Source: Oscillospiraceae bacterium (GTDB lineage: Bacteria > Bacillota > Clostridia > Oscillospirales > Oscillospiraceae). Taken from it: a DNA stretch of 14,134 nucleotides. The stretch spans positions 1 to 14,134 of the forward strand of contig JAGCMI010000091.1 in assembly GCA_017646545.1 (NCBI GenBank). The letters are read 5' to 3'. Position 1 is the first letter of the stretch. The number at the start of each line of letters is the position of its first letter. The position numbers and the translations under genes are program-made. Under the pieces are notes generated by a model. The model did not search any database, was not told where the DNA came from, and saw nothing but the letters and a program-made list of their open reading frames with translations. This document shows positions 1-6,318 of the stretch, piece by piece.

Positions 1-546
1 GCCTTCATGTTCCTGGCATTCCCCCTGTACATCGTTTACTCCCTGCTGTACGGTATCTTCACTGTTGTTACCGTCGCTCTGGGCTTCCGCGCTGGCTTCT
101 CCTTCTCCGCTGGTGCTACCGACCTGCTGTTCGGCGCTCAGATGGCTTCCGCTAGCAACTACTGGCTGATCATCCCCATGGGCATCGCTGCCTCTGTGGT
201 GTTCTACCTGGTGTTCCTGTTCGCCATCAAGAAGTTCGACCTGAAGACCCCCGGCCGTGAGGACGAGGGCGAGGACGAGATGAAGATCGAGCTGGCCAAC
301 AATGACTACACTGCTATGGCTGAGATCATTCTGGAAGGTCTGGGCGGCAAGGACAACGTCACCTCCATCGACCACTGCATCACCCGTCTGAGACTGGAAG
401 TCAAGGACCGTCTGCTGGTTGACGAGAAGAAGATCAAGTCCTCCGGCGCTTCCGGCGTCATCCGTCCCGGTAAGACCTCCGTGCAGGTCATCATCGGACC
501 CAAGGTTCAGTTCGTCTTCGACGAGTTCAAGAAGCTGGCTCAGTAA
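1..546 (+). CDS. PTS sugar transporter EIIC-EIIB, glucose/N-acetylglucosamine class (3' part only)
   Basis: This is the C-terminal part of a phosphotransferase-system permease; the reading frame is already open at base 1, so the start lies outside the window. The first ~75 visible residues are the end of a membrane EIIC domain, with two hydrophobic segments around FLAFPLYIVYSLLYGIF and a second near PMGIAASVVFYLVFLF. The hinge LKTPGRED is typical of the glucose/GlcNAc/maltose EIIC family. A complete EIIB domain follows, with the phospho-acceptor cysteine in the motif SIDHCITRLRLEVKD (codon 376-378) and the family end GPKVQFVFDEF. The protein ends after EIIB with no EIIA, so that phosphate donor must come from another protein. 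Codons are strongly biased (gac, aag, ctg, ggc), as in highly expressed genes. The exact sugar cannot be told from this part. A terminator follows at 587-614. Confidence 0.9.
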   Translation, partial: AFMFLAFPLYIVYSLLYGIFTVVTVALGFRAGFSFSAGATDLLFGAQMASASNYWLIIPMGIAASVVFYLVFLFAIKKFDLKTPGREDEGEDEMKIELANNDYTAMAEIILEGLGGKDNVTSIDHCITRLRLEVKDRLLVDEKKIKSSGASGVIRPGKTSVQVIIGPKVQFVFDEFKKLAQ

Positions 547-586
547 GTTTTGCTTCTTGGCTATGGCCCACATAGCTTCAATAAGG

Positions 587-614
587 ACAGCCCTCCGCAA
601 GGAGGGCTGTTTTT
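587..614 (+). terminator. Intrinsic terminator after the PTS gene
   Basis: A perfect 10-bp stem (ACAGCCCTCC / GGAGGGCTGT) closes on a GCAA tetraloop (GNRA type) and runs into a T-rich tail TTTTCTTT. It lies 40 bases after the PTS stop codon and separates this gene from the next promoter. Confidence 0.93.
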
Positions 615-630
615 CTTTACAATTACGCTC

Positions 631-660
631 TTTACGGGGTGGCAACGAATGTGGTATAAT
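631..660 (+). promoter_or_regulatory. Extended -10 promoter for the NusG_II/Gx transporter unit
   Basis: A TATAAT box at 655-660 is preceded by TGG, giving an extended -10. A weak -35-like TTTACG (631-636) lies 18 bp upstream. The next start codon is at 693 with a G-rich ribosome binding site (about 679-685). Confidence 0.7.
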
Positions 661-692
661 GACAAAAAGAAAGCTGGAAGGGGGGCGAAGCT

Positions 693-1064
693 GTGCGTCT
701 GCAATTTCAAAAAGGGGATTACGCCGCCATCGGTCTGGTGGTATTGCTGGCGATTGCGGTGGCATTGGCATTTCTGCCCGGTCGCATGAAAGATGCCGCT
801 GGAGTGGAGATTTATCACGACGGTGTTCTGGTAAAGACCATGCCTTTATCCTCCGACGGAAGCTATACCGTGGTGGGGGATTACACCAATGTCATCACCG
901 TGTCAGGCGGCAGCGTGTCCATCACCCATTCCGATTGCCCCGGCATGGATTGTGTCCACAGCGGCAGTATTTCGGCCGTGGGCCGCAGTTTGGTTTGTCT
1001 GCCCAATGGTTTGGAAGTCCGTGTTATTGGACAAAGCGATGATGTGGATTTTGTGGTGGGGTGA
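693..1064 (+). CDS. NusG domain II-containing protein, membrane-anchored
   Basis: The protein has 123 residues and starts at GTG 693 behind an AGGGGGG ribosome binding site. A single N-terminal hydrophobic segment (about residues 11-29) anchors the rest outside the cell or in the membrane. The soluble part is a NusG_II domain, recognised by the pattern HSDCPGMDCVHSGSI followed by SLVCLPNGLEV, with cysteines at 82, 87 and 102. Despite the name, such stand-alone proteins are not the transcription factor NusG. It lies 4 bases upstream of the Gx transporter gene, so the two are co-transcribed and probably work together. In related Firmicutes this pair often sits with flavin, quinone or isoprenoid genes; from memory it resembles the EetA/EetB pair of flavin-based extracellular electron transfer, but I could not check this. 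No such partners are visible here. Confidence 0.85.
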   Translation: MRLQFQKGDYAAIGLVVLLAIAVALAFLPGRMKDAAGVEIYHDGVLVKTMPLSSDGSYTVVGDYTNVITVSGGSVSITHSDCPGMDCVHSGSISAVGRSLVCLPNGLEVRVIGQSDDVDFVVG

Positions 1065-1068
1065 GGAT

Positions 1069-1581
1069 ATGGGTAAAACAAAACGATTGGCGCTGTGCGC
1101 TGTGCTCATTTCCCTTGCTTTGGCCCTTTCCTATATGGAGCGATTCTTGCCCCTGCAGCTGCTGGTGCCGCTGCCGGGTGTGAAGCTGGGTTTAGCCAAT
1201 ATCGTCACATTGATCGCCCTATATCTGCTGGGCTCCGGCAGCGCCTTTGCGATTTTGGTGCCGCGGTGCATCATGGGCGCCATCTTTGGCGGCGGCATCA
1301 CCGGTTTGTGTTTTTCGCTGACCGGAGGTTTGCTTGCCATGAGCGTGATGGTGCTGTGCAGAAGAATTCCTTGCTTCTCCATTTACGGCACCAGCGTTTT
1401 GGGCGCAGCTGCCCATAGCGTGGGTCAGATTTTGGCAGCCATGGTGCTGATGAATTCCGTATATGTGGGTGCATATTTGTCTTATCTGTTGTGCGTGTCC
1501 ATCTTCACCGGCCTTGCCACCGGTACTGCCGGTGCAGGTGTGCTGAAGGTGCTGCGCAAAACCGATATGTGGAAACCGTAA
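1069..1581 (+). CDS. Gx transporter family membrane protein (heptaprenyl diphosphate synthase component I-like)
   Basis: The protein has about 170 residues, is very hydrophobic and carries four to five predicted membrane segments. The start MGKTKRLALCAVLISLALAL, followed by MERFLPLQLLVPLPGVKLGLAN, fits the Gx transporter / Hpre_diP_synt_I family (small integral membrane proteins, usually about 170-180 residues). The frame is open further upstream, but that part overlaps the NusG_II gene in another frame and does not look like protein. ATG 1069 is 4 bases after the preceding stop and has GAGG at 1063-1066, which is rather close. The old name 'heptaprenyl diphosphate synthase component I' comes from gene neighbourhood and need not be its function. 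It is probably a transporter-like S-component or an electron-transfer partner of the NusG_II protein. A terminator follows at once. Confidence 0.85.
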   Translation: MGKTKRLALCAVLISLALALSYMERFLPLQLLVPLPGVKLGLANIVTLIALYLLGSGSAFAILVPRCIMGAIFGGGITGLCFSLTGGLLAMSVMVLCRRIPCFSIYGTSVLGAAAHSVGQILAAMVLMNSVYVGAYLSYLLCVSIFTGLATGTAGAGVLKVLRKTDMWKP

Positions 1582-1585
1582 TAAA

Positions 1586-1622
1586 AAAGATCCCGGGGGA
1601 TAACCCTCGGGATCTTTCTGTT
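1586..1622. terminator. Bidirectional intrinsic terminator between convergent units
   Basis: The arms 1586-1599 and 1604-1617 pair over 14 bp (AAAGATCCCGGGGG with CCCTCGGGATCTTT, one G-T pair) around an ATAA loop. The plus strand continues into a T-rich tract (1615-1626). On the minus strand the hairpin is followed by TTTTTTAT. It begins 4 bases after the Gx transporter stop and lies just beyond the minus-strand radical SAM stop, so it can serve both units. Confidence 0.9.
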
Positions 1623-1623
1623 T

Positions 1624-2457
1624 TTATCCAAAACGGCGGGCGTAACCGCAGCGGCGGCATAGGGGTTCAATGGCTTCCCGGTTGGAAAAGCCGTTGTAAA
1701 TGGCCTGCGCCCGGGGGCGCAGCAGGATTTCTTCCAATTCCTCCTGAAACAAATTGCCCAGAGGAATATCACCCTCGTGATCCAAGCAGCAGGGCACCAC
1801 CGTGCCGTCGCACAGCACACCGATCTGATCCCGCAGCCCGTAGCAGAAGAGGGGACCGTCACCTTCCGGTGCGGAAAGATCCGGCCAGTCAAATTTATCC
1901 CCGTGTTCCAGATAGACCCGGTTTCCGATGCGGATGCCCATGCGCTCCTGCACCCATTGTCCGGGGAAGAAAGCATGCATGGTTTGCAGAATTTTCTCGT
2001 TCAACTCGTCTGCGCCGCCTCCATTCCACAGCCGGTAAACCACCAATTTTTCCCCCTGCGCTGCCTGACCGAAGGACAGGCAATTTTGCAAATAGGTTTC
2101 AAAAGGCACGGCAAGGTCGTTGGCTTCAAAGGCGTGAAGGGAAATGTTGATTTTGTGCAGGGCGGGGGCGGAGAGAAGGATATCCTGCATCTTGGTCAGA
2201 AGGGTGCCGTTTGTGGTGAGAATGACACGAAATCCGTATTCTCCGGCAATTTGCAGAAAGGCTTTCAATTCCGGATGGCACAGAGGCTCCCCCATGAGAT
2301 GAAAGTATAGATATTGGGTGTAAGGCTGCAATTTGGGCATGAGGGCTGCAAATTCTTCATCGGCCATACGCCTGCCGGCGCGTTTTGTGCCGGGGCAGAA
2401 GCTGCAGCGCAGATTGCACAAATTGGATATTTCAACATAGACTTTCCGAAAACGCAT
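1624..2457 (-). CDS. Radical SAM/SPASM domain-containing protein
   Basis: The protein has 277 residues. The radical SAM 4Fe-4S motif is right at the N-terminus: SNLCNLRCSFC (Cys14, Cys18, Cys21, CX3CX2C). MGEPLCHP (residues 55-62) matches the GGEP-type SAM-binding motif, and ILTTNGTLL follows in the barrel. The C-terminal part is SPASM-like: Cys205, Cys216, a CC pair at 223-224 (GTVVPCCLDHEGDIPLGNL), then CRRC at 267-270, which would bind an auxiliary cluster. The start has a good AGGAG site upstream. It lies 24 bases downstream of the Nudix fusion gene and is probably co-transcribed with it. SPASM proteins of this short type are often of unknown substrate. No RiPP-like precursor is visible next to it, so the substrate may be encoded elsewhere or be a non-peptide. 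Confidence 0.88.
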   Translation of the reverse strand: MRFRKVYVEISNLCNLRCSFCPGTKRAGRRMADEEFAALMPKLQPYTQYLYFHLMGEPLCHPELKAFLQIAGEYGFRVILTTNGTLLTKMQDILLSAPALHKINISLHAFEANDLAVPFETYLQNCLSFGQAAQGEKLVVYRLWNGGGADELNEKILQTMHAFFPGQWVQERMGIRIGNRVYLEHGDKFDWPDLSAPEGDGPLFCYGLRDQIGVLCDGTVVPCCLDHEGDIPLGNLFQEELEEILLRPRAQAIYNGFSNREAIEPLCRRCGYARRFG

Positions 2458-2481
2458 ATTTTACTCCTGAATGCGAGGACA

Positions 2482-3216
2482 TTACAGATTCTGAATCAGT
2501 TTCATGCAGGCATCCACCGTATCCGGGAAGAGATACTGCCGTAGCTGCTGGGCGGTGACCCATTTGAAACGCTCGATTTCACCCGGTCGTGCTTTGGGGA
2601 TGCCGCTGACCTGCCCGGGGAAGAAAACCACTTGCTTTTTTGCCATGACGGAAATGGGGTATTCGATGGTGGCGCTGTAGCGGCAGTTTAGCCGCGCCCG
2701 CAGACCGGTTTCTTCAAAAAGTTCCCGCAGAGCAGTTTCGGCTTCTGTTTCACCGGCTTCCATATGACCCTTGGGCAGACTCCAGCATTGGGAATACTGC
2801 TCAAAGACGATGAGAAATTCCTTTTGCCCGTCATTGTTCCGCCAAGGCAGTACACCGCAGGATTTATGGAAAAGGGAAAGGATGTAGGTATCAAAATATT
2901 GCTCCTGAAAGCGGACAGCTTCCGCAATCTGCCCCTGATGGAAACGCATTCCTTCCGGAGTGACGATGAATTTGTCCTCCACATCGTTCTTGCGGCAGAC
3001 TGCGCCTACCACTTGTCCATCAAAGGAGGATAAAGCGGTGTCTACGCCTAAAATATAGGCGTCCTGCGCTTCGCCGTCAGCGGCCATCAGGTCTGGAATG
3101 TAACCGTAGTTGATGGGGTAAACCATGCCCTTGTGTACATGGCCGATGGGGCGGTCAATTTCTACATGAACAGTCTTTCCCAGAAACTTCTGGATGGTCT
3201 TTCTACGCTGCTGCAT
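2482..3216 (-). CDS. Inorganic pyrophosphatase-like domain fused to Nudix hydrolase
   Basis: The protein has 244 residues from ATG 3216. An open frame reaches back to 3291, but an ideal AAAGGAGG (3223-3230) is 6 bases from 3216 and a promoter lies inside the extension, so the shorter start is chosen. Residues ~15-85 resemble a family I soluble pyrophosphatase: VHVEIDRPIG, YPINYGYIP (33-41), then DGEAQD (47-52) in place of the usual DGDPxD, and VEDKFIV (79-85). The middle Asp of the metal-binding motif is thus Glu and some other catalytic positions appear missing. Residues ~115-240 are a Nudix domain with a perfect box: GHMEAGE, seven residues, then RELFEETGL (150-172). The Nudix part should cleave a nucleoside-diphosphate-linked substrate. 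The N-terminal part may be a degenerate or modified phosphatase. It is first gene of a two-gene unit with the radical SAM gene. Confidence 0.85.
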   Translation of the reverse strand: MQQRRKTIQKFLGKTVHVEIDRPIGHVHKGMVYPINYGYIPDLMAADGEAQDAYILGVDTALSSFDGQVVGAVCRKNDVEDKFIVTPEGMRFHQGQIAEAVRFQEQYFDTYILSLFHKSCGVLPWRNNDGQKEFLIVFEQYSQCWSLPKGHMEAGETEAETALRELFEETGLRARLNCRYSATIEYPISVMAKKQVVFFPGQVSGIPKARPGEIERFKWVTAQQLRQYLFPDTVDACMKLIQNL

Positions 3217-3250
3217 AGCCTGCCTCCTTTCGTGATGGTGTTCTACCATC

Positions 3251-3279
3251 ATTTTACTGGAAAAATGGGTTTCAATCAA
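3251..3279 (-). promoter_or_regulatory. Promoter for the Nudix fusion / radical SAM unit
   Basis: On the minus strand, TTGATT (3274-3279) and TAAAAT (3251-3256) are separated by exactly 17 bp. Transcription would begin near 3244, about 28 bases before ATG 3216, with the ribosome binding site in between. Confidence 0.75.
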
Positions 3280-3328
3280 GATATTTTCCAATAAAAATAG
3301 GCTTTTTTCGGTAATTTGCGGAAAATTC

Positions 3329-3358
3329 TTGCATCAAGGCAGCGGTATGTGCTACAAT
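3329..3358 (+). promoter_or_regulatory. Promoter for the six-gene HD-to-glucosidase operon
   Basis: TTGCAT (3329-3334) and TACAAT (3353-3358) are 18 bp apart, and TGC before the -10 makes it an extended type. It faces away from the minus-strand promoter at 3251-3279. A ribosome binding site AAAGGA lies at 3375-3380, about 9 bases before ATG 3390. Confidence 0.7.
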
Positions 3359-3389
3359 TTAACCATCAAACCCCAAAGGATATAGCCTT

Positions 3390-4079
3390 ATGAAAAAAGA
3401 AACCTATGATCTGATAGAGCAGTATATGCTCTCCTGCATGGAAGACAGCGCCCACGATAAAGAACATATTTACAGAGTGCTGTTTTATGCCCTTGAAATC
3501 GCCCATGAGGAAAATCCTGTTGACTATGATGTGCTCATCACCGCTTGCCTGCTCCATGATATTGCCCGTAAGGAGCAGTTTGCAGATCCCACACTTTGCC
3601 ATGCCTTGGTGGGTGGGCAGAAGGCGTATGACTTTTTGCTGGCCCATGGATTTGAAGCTGACTTTGCGGACAAGGTGAAGCATTGCATCCAGACCCATCG
3701 CTTCCGCAAAAGTATGCAGCCGCAATCTCTGGAGGCGAAGATTCTCTTCGATGCGGATAAACTGGATGCCACCGGTGCGGTGGGTATTGCCCGCACCTTG
3801 ATGTTCAAGGCGGATGCGGGGCAGGGAATTTATTCCAAGCTGCCCAATGGGGATGTGTCCGATGGCACCGAAGATACCCAGCCCTCTTTCTTTCGGGAAT
3901 ATAAGTTCAAGCTGGAAAAGCTTTATGATAAGTTCTACACCTCGAAGGCTGCCCAGATGGGACAGCAGCGCCGCCGAATCGCAGCGGATTTCTATGAAAC
4001 CCTTTATGATGAAGTGAGCAGCGCCTATCATTCCGGCCGGGAAAAACTGCGGCTGCAAATGCAAGAGGATGCATTATGA
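3390..4079 (+). CDS. HD domain-containing phosphohydrolase
   Basis: The protein has 229 residues and is soluble. It is a metal-dependent HD-superfamily hydrolase of the YedJ-like type. Visible motifs are DKEHIYRV (His26), CLLHDIAR (the His-Asp pair at 56-57), a histidine at 71 and QTHRF (His103), then ILFDADKLDATGAVGIAR (Asp121/123), which is the conserved last metal ligand region of this subfamily. These proteins hydrolyse phosphate esters, probably of nucleotides, but the exact substrate is unknown. It is first gene of a plus-strand operon. Its stop overlaps the next start by the ATGA arrangement (4076-4079), which indicates translational coupling with the DUF3786-like gene. Confidence 0.9.
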   Translation: MKKETYDLIEQYMLSCMEDSAHDKEHIYRVLFYALEIAHEENPVDYDVLITACLLHDIARKEQFADPTLCHALVGGQKAYDFLLAHGFEADFADKVKHCIQTHRFRKSMQPQSLEAKILFDADKLDATGAVGIARTLMFKADAGQGIYSKLPNGDVSDGTEDTQPSFFREYKFKLEKLYDKFYTSKAAQMGQQRRRIAADFYETLYDEVSSAYHSGREKLRLQMQEDAL

Positions 4080-4699
4080 AGCAGAGGGTAGATAATTATG
4101 CCATTCAGGCGGAGCAGGCGAAGAAATTGTTTTTGACCTATGACCAGCAGGAACTAATCCGCCGTTGCCGTCTGGAATATGACAAGGACTATTTTTACTT
4201 CCGTTTCTTGGGGGATAGGCATCGCATTTGTCGACATAGCGGCAATATGCAGCGGTTGTATGACGGTGCGTGGAGGGAGGCAAACGGCTTCAACGAGGTG
4301 CTGACGGTGCTGGATTGGCTCTGCGACAGTAAGCCGGAGCGGTTCACCACCGGAAATTGGATCAATCCCGTGACCCAAGGGTCCGGTTTCCATGTGAGTT
4401 TGCAGGAAAACGGAAAAAATCACCATGCACTATTGTTTGATGCCCATCCGCAGGCTTTTCAGGATGCCTGCCTTTCCTTGGGCGGTGAGCAGATGCCCGG
4501 CGCGGATATGAGTTTTGCCATTGAAATGGTGGACGGTCTGCAGGTTTTGGTGCAGCTTTGGCATGGGGATGACGAATTTGCTCCCCGACTGCGCTGTTTA
4601 TGGGATGAAAATACTGCCATGTACCTGCGATATGAAACCACATGGTATGCCGCCGCTTTGCTGATGCATCGCATCAAAGAGCGAATGGTGATTGCATAA
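4076..4699 (+). CDS. DUF3786-like protein of unknown function
   Basis: The protein has 207 residues with no signal peptide or membrane segment. The layout fits, from memory, the DUF3786 family of anaerobes. Recognisable points are FRFLGDRHRI followed by VLTVLDWLCD, and an end of the form LVQLWHGDDEFAPRLRCLWD then MYLRYETTWYAAALL. The motif of an acidic turn, WDEN, and a TTWY/TIWY helix near the C-terminus was the main reason for the assignment. No catalytic motif is evident, and the function is unknown. It overlaps the HD gene by 4 bases and is followed 50 bases later by the DNA alkylation repair gene, whose open frame reaches back into this gene but whose ribosome binding site lies after it. 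Confidence 0.7.
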   Translation: MKQRVDNYAIQAEQAKKLFLTYDQQELIRRCRLEYDKDYFYFRFLGDRHRICRHSGNMQRLYDGAWREANGFNEVLTVLDWLCDSKPERFTTGNWINPVTQGSGFHVSLQENGKNHHALLFDAHPQAFQDACLSLGGEQMPGADMSFAIEMVDGLQVLVQLWHGDDEFAPRLRCLWDENTAMYLRYETTWYAAALLMHRIKERMVIA

Positions 4700-4749
4700 A
4701 AATAAACCGTCATGGATGGCGGATGTTTGTACGGAGGTGGAATGTTTTG

Positions 4750-5385
4750 ATGCTTACGAAAGAACTGGTTCAGCAGGATCTGGATATGCTGCCTGAGAAC
4801 TACAAAACCGCCGATGTGGATCGGTTGATCCGCACTTATGTGAAGCAGCAGGCGGATGTGTCGGCACTGCGTCCTTACATCCTTTCTCATCAGCAGTTTC
4901 ACAGAATTTATTACTATGTGGCGCTGGAACAGATGGCAGATGTGTCGCAGAGAATGGAATTCATCCATGAAAATCTGCTTTTTTCTGATTGGTGGCACAC
5001 CGATCAGATCATAAGCTTCGTGGCGGATCTGGATTTTGACACCGCCCTTTCCTATGCCAAAGAATATATCCGCGCCCAAGATCCTTTTATTCGCCGTTGG
5101 GGCTATGTGCTCTTTATTTCCCGGCTGTGTAAGGGTCATGCCGATAGCCTTTTGCCGCTGCTGAAGGATGATGAGGAATACTATGTCCAGATGGCGCAGG
5201 CTTGGCTGGTTGCGGAATTGGCAGTCCATGAACCGGAGGCGGTTTACGCATGGTTCTGGAAAAATGAACTGAAATACAATATTAACGGCAAGGCGATCCA
5301 AAAAATTTGCGATTCCTTCCGCATCACCGACCAATGGAAGGAAGAGTTCAAAAAGCTGCGCCGCTTGCTGAAAATGCGAAAATAG
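4750..5385 (+). CDS. DNA alkylation repair protein, AlkD-like (HEAT-like repeats)
   Basis: The protein has 211 residues from ATG 4750. The frame is open from 4642, but GGAGGTGG at 4733-4740 supports the later start (a TTG at 4747 is also possible). It is almost wholly helical, as expected for HEAT-like repeats. It carries FSDWWHTDQI (Trp81, Asp85), DPFIRRWGYV (Arg115-116) and AQAWLVAEL (Trp152). These match the spacing of the AlkD residues that hold the lesion (a Trp and an Asp four apart, a later Trp), as I remember them. AlkD removes positively charged alkylated bases such as 3- and 7-alkylpurines without base flipping. This copy is about 25 residues shorter than the best-known AlkD. It is in the same operon as genes for small-molecule enzymes, so it may be a general housekeeping member. 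Confidence 0.82.
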   Translation: MLTKELVQQDLDMLPENYKTADVDRLIRTYVKQQADVSALRPYILSHQQFHRIYYYVALEQMADVSQRMEFIHENLLFSDWWHTDQIISFVADLDFDTALSYAKEYIRAQDPFIRRWGYVLFISRLCKGHADSLLPLLKDDEEYYVQMAQAWLVAELAVHEPEAVYAWFWKNELKYNINGKAIQKICDSFRITDQWKEEFKKLRRLLKMRK

Positions 5386-5395
5386 GAGATCGGTT

Positions 5396-5599
5396 ATGAG
5401 TTTGATCAAGGGCTGTCAGGAAGGAAAGGGCACACCCCGGTTGGCGGAAGTCAAATGCCCGCAATGTGGGCAGTATGTGGATGTGTTCGTCATCATGGGC
5501 GGTGCCATTGGAAAAACCGGCACTTTGGCAGCGGATGAGCGCTGCGTCTGCGGCTGTGTGCTGCCGGCGGGCAGCTTCTTGACGGAATACGAGGAATGA
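5396..5599 (+). CDS. Small cysteine-rich (putative zinc ribbon) protein
   Basis: The protein has 67 residues. It has CPQCG (Cys21, Cys24) and, after a 25-residue glycine-rich stretch, CVCGC (Cys50, 52, 54), plus Cys7. Such a pair of knuckles could bind zinc or iron. The pattern GCQEGKGTPRLAEVKCPQCG looks like a family of short conserved proteins in anaerobes, but I cannot name it. The gene has a good AGGAGA site overlapping the previous stop (10-base gap to the AlkD-like gene) and ends in an ATGA overlap with the methyltransferase start, so it is certainly translated as part of the operon. The function is unknown. Confidence 0.75.
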   Translation: MSLIKGCQEGKGTPRLAEVKCPQCGQYVDVFVIMGGAIGKTGTLAADERCVCGCVLPAGSFLTEYEE

Positions 5600-6315
5600 G
5601 TATGTACAGCGAAGTATTTTGCAAGGTTTACAATGAATTCGGCTGGAATTACTATCCGGAGATTTTTGGTGAGCAATTGCTTCAGTGGCTGGAGCGAAAT
5701 GGTGTTGCGCCGAAAAATGCCATGGACTTGGCTTGCGGCACGGGAATTCTTTGTGAAATTCTCCATGAAAAGGGGATCTGCGCTTCCGGTATGGATTTTT
5801 CAGAAGGCATGATCCAAATCGCCCGGCAGGGAAATCCGGAGATTCATTATGATGTGGCGGATATGATCACCTATCGCCCGGAAAAACAGTTTGACTTGGT
5901 CACCTGCACCGGTGATGCCGTCAATCATATTGCCAATCTTTCGGATGTGAAGAAGATATTCCAAAATGTGTATGCCTACTTAAGTCCCGGCGGTTATTTT
6001 GTGTTCGATATTCTCAATGAGCATGAAGTGTCCGACAGCGAACCCTTTGAAATGGACTTTACGGAAAGCACCCGGGTGTGGTTTCAAATGACCCGCCCCG
6101 GAGAAAAACAAGTGAATTTAAAGGTGCGGGTATTTGAGGAGAATGAACTGCGTTTCGAGGAAAACATCCGGGAAACCATCCATGATCCAAGTGTGATTTG
6201 TCAAATGCTGCGTGAGTGCGGTTTTGAACATGTAACTTGTTCTGATCGGCTGCTGGAGGATTCTAACCCCGGCACCACCTGGTTTGTCATTGGAAAAAAG
6301 AAAAAAGGGGAGTAA
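5596..6315 (+). CDS. Class I SAM-dependent methyltransferase
   Basis: The protein has 239 residues. SAM-binding motif I is MDLACGTG (residues 43-50). The acidic residue that contacts the SAM ribose follows in ASGMDFSEGMIQIA (Asp67), with YDVADM and QFDLVTCTGDAVNHI after it, and YLSPGGYFVFDIL forms the post-motif strand. This is the UbiE/Methyltransf_25 type; the substrate is not evident and is probably a small molecule. The first ATG at 5596 overlaps the previous stop (ATGA), but GAGGA at 5591-5595 sits too close to it and is 6 bases from a second in-frame ATG at 5602, which may be the true start. The gene is followed after 3 bases by the alpha-glucosidase gene. Confidence 0.88.
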   Translation: MSMYSEVFCKVYNEFGWNYYPEIFGEQLLQWLERNGVAPKNAMDLACGTGILCEILHEKGICASGMDFSEGMIQIARQGNPEIHYDVADMITYRPEKQFDLVTCTGDAVNHIANLSDVKKIFQNVYAYLSPGGYFVFDILNEHEVSDSEPFEMDFTESTRVWFQMTRPGEKQVNLKVRVFEENELRFEENIRETIHDPSVICQMLRECGFEHVTCSDRLLEDSNPGTTWFVIGKKKKGE

Positions 6316-6318
6316 AGA

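Noticed and set aside
889..1068. N-terminal extension of the Gx transporter frame
   Set aside because: It overlaps the NusG_II gene in another frame, has no ribosome binding site, and the family start MGKTKRLA lies at 1069.
3217..3291. N-terminal extension of the Nudix fusion protein
   Set aside because: It contains the promoter and the ideal ribosome binding site for ATG 3216.
4459..5409. Minus-strand open frame of about 315 codons opposite the DUF3786-like and AlkD-like genes
   Set aside because: It covers two operon genes with good ribosome binding sites and has no domain of its own.
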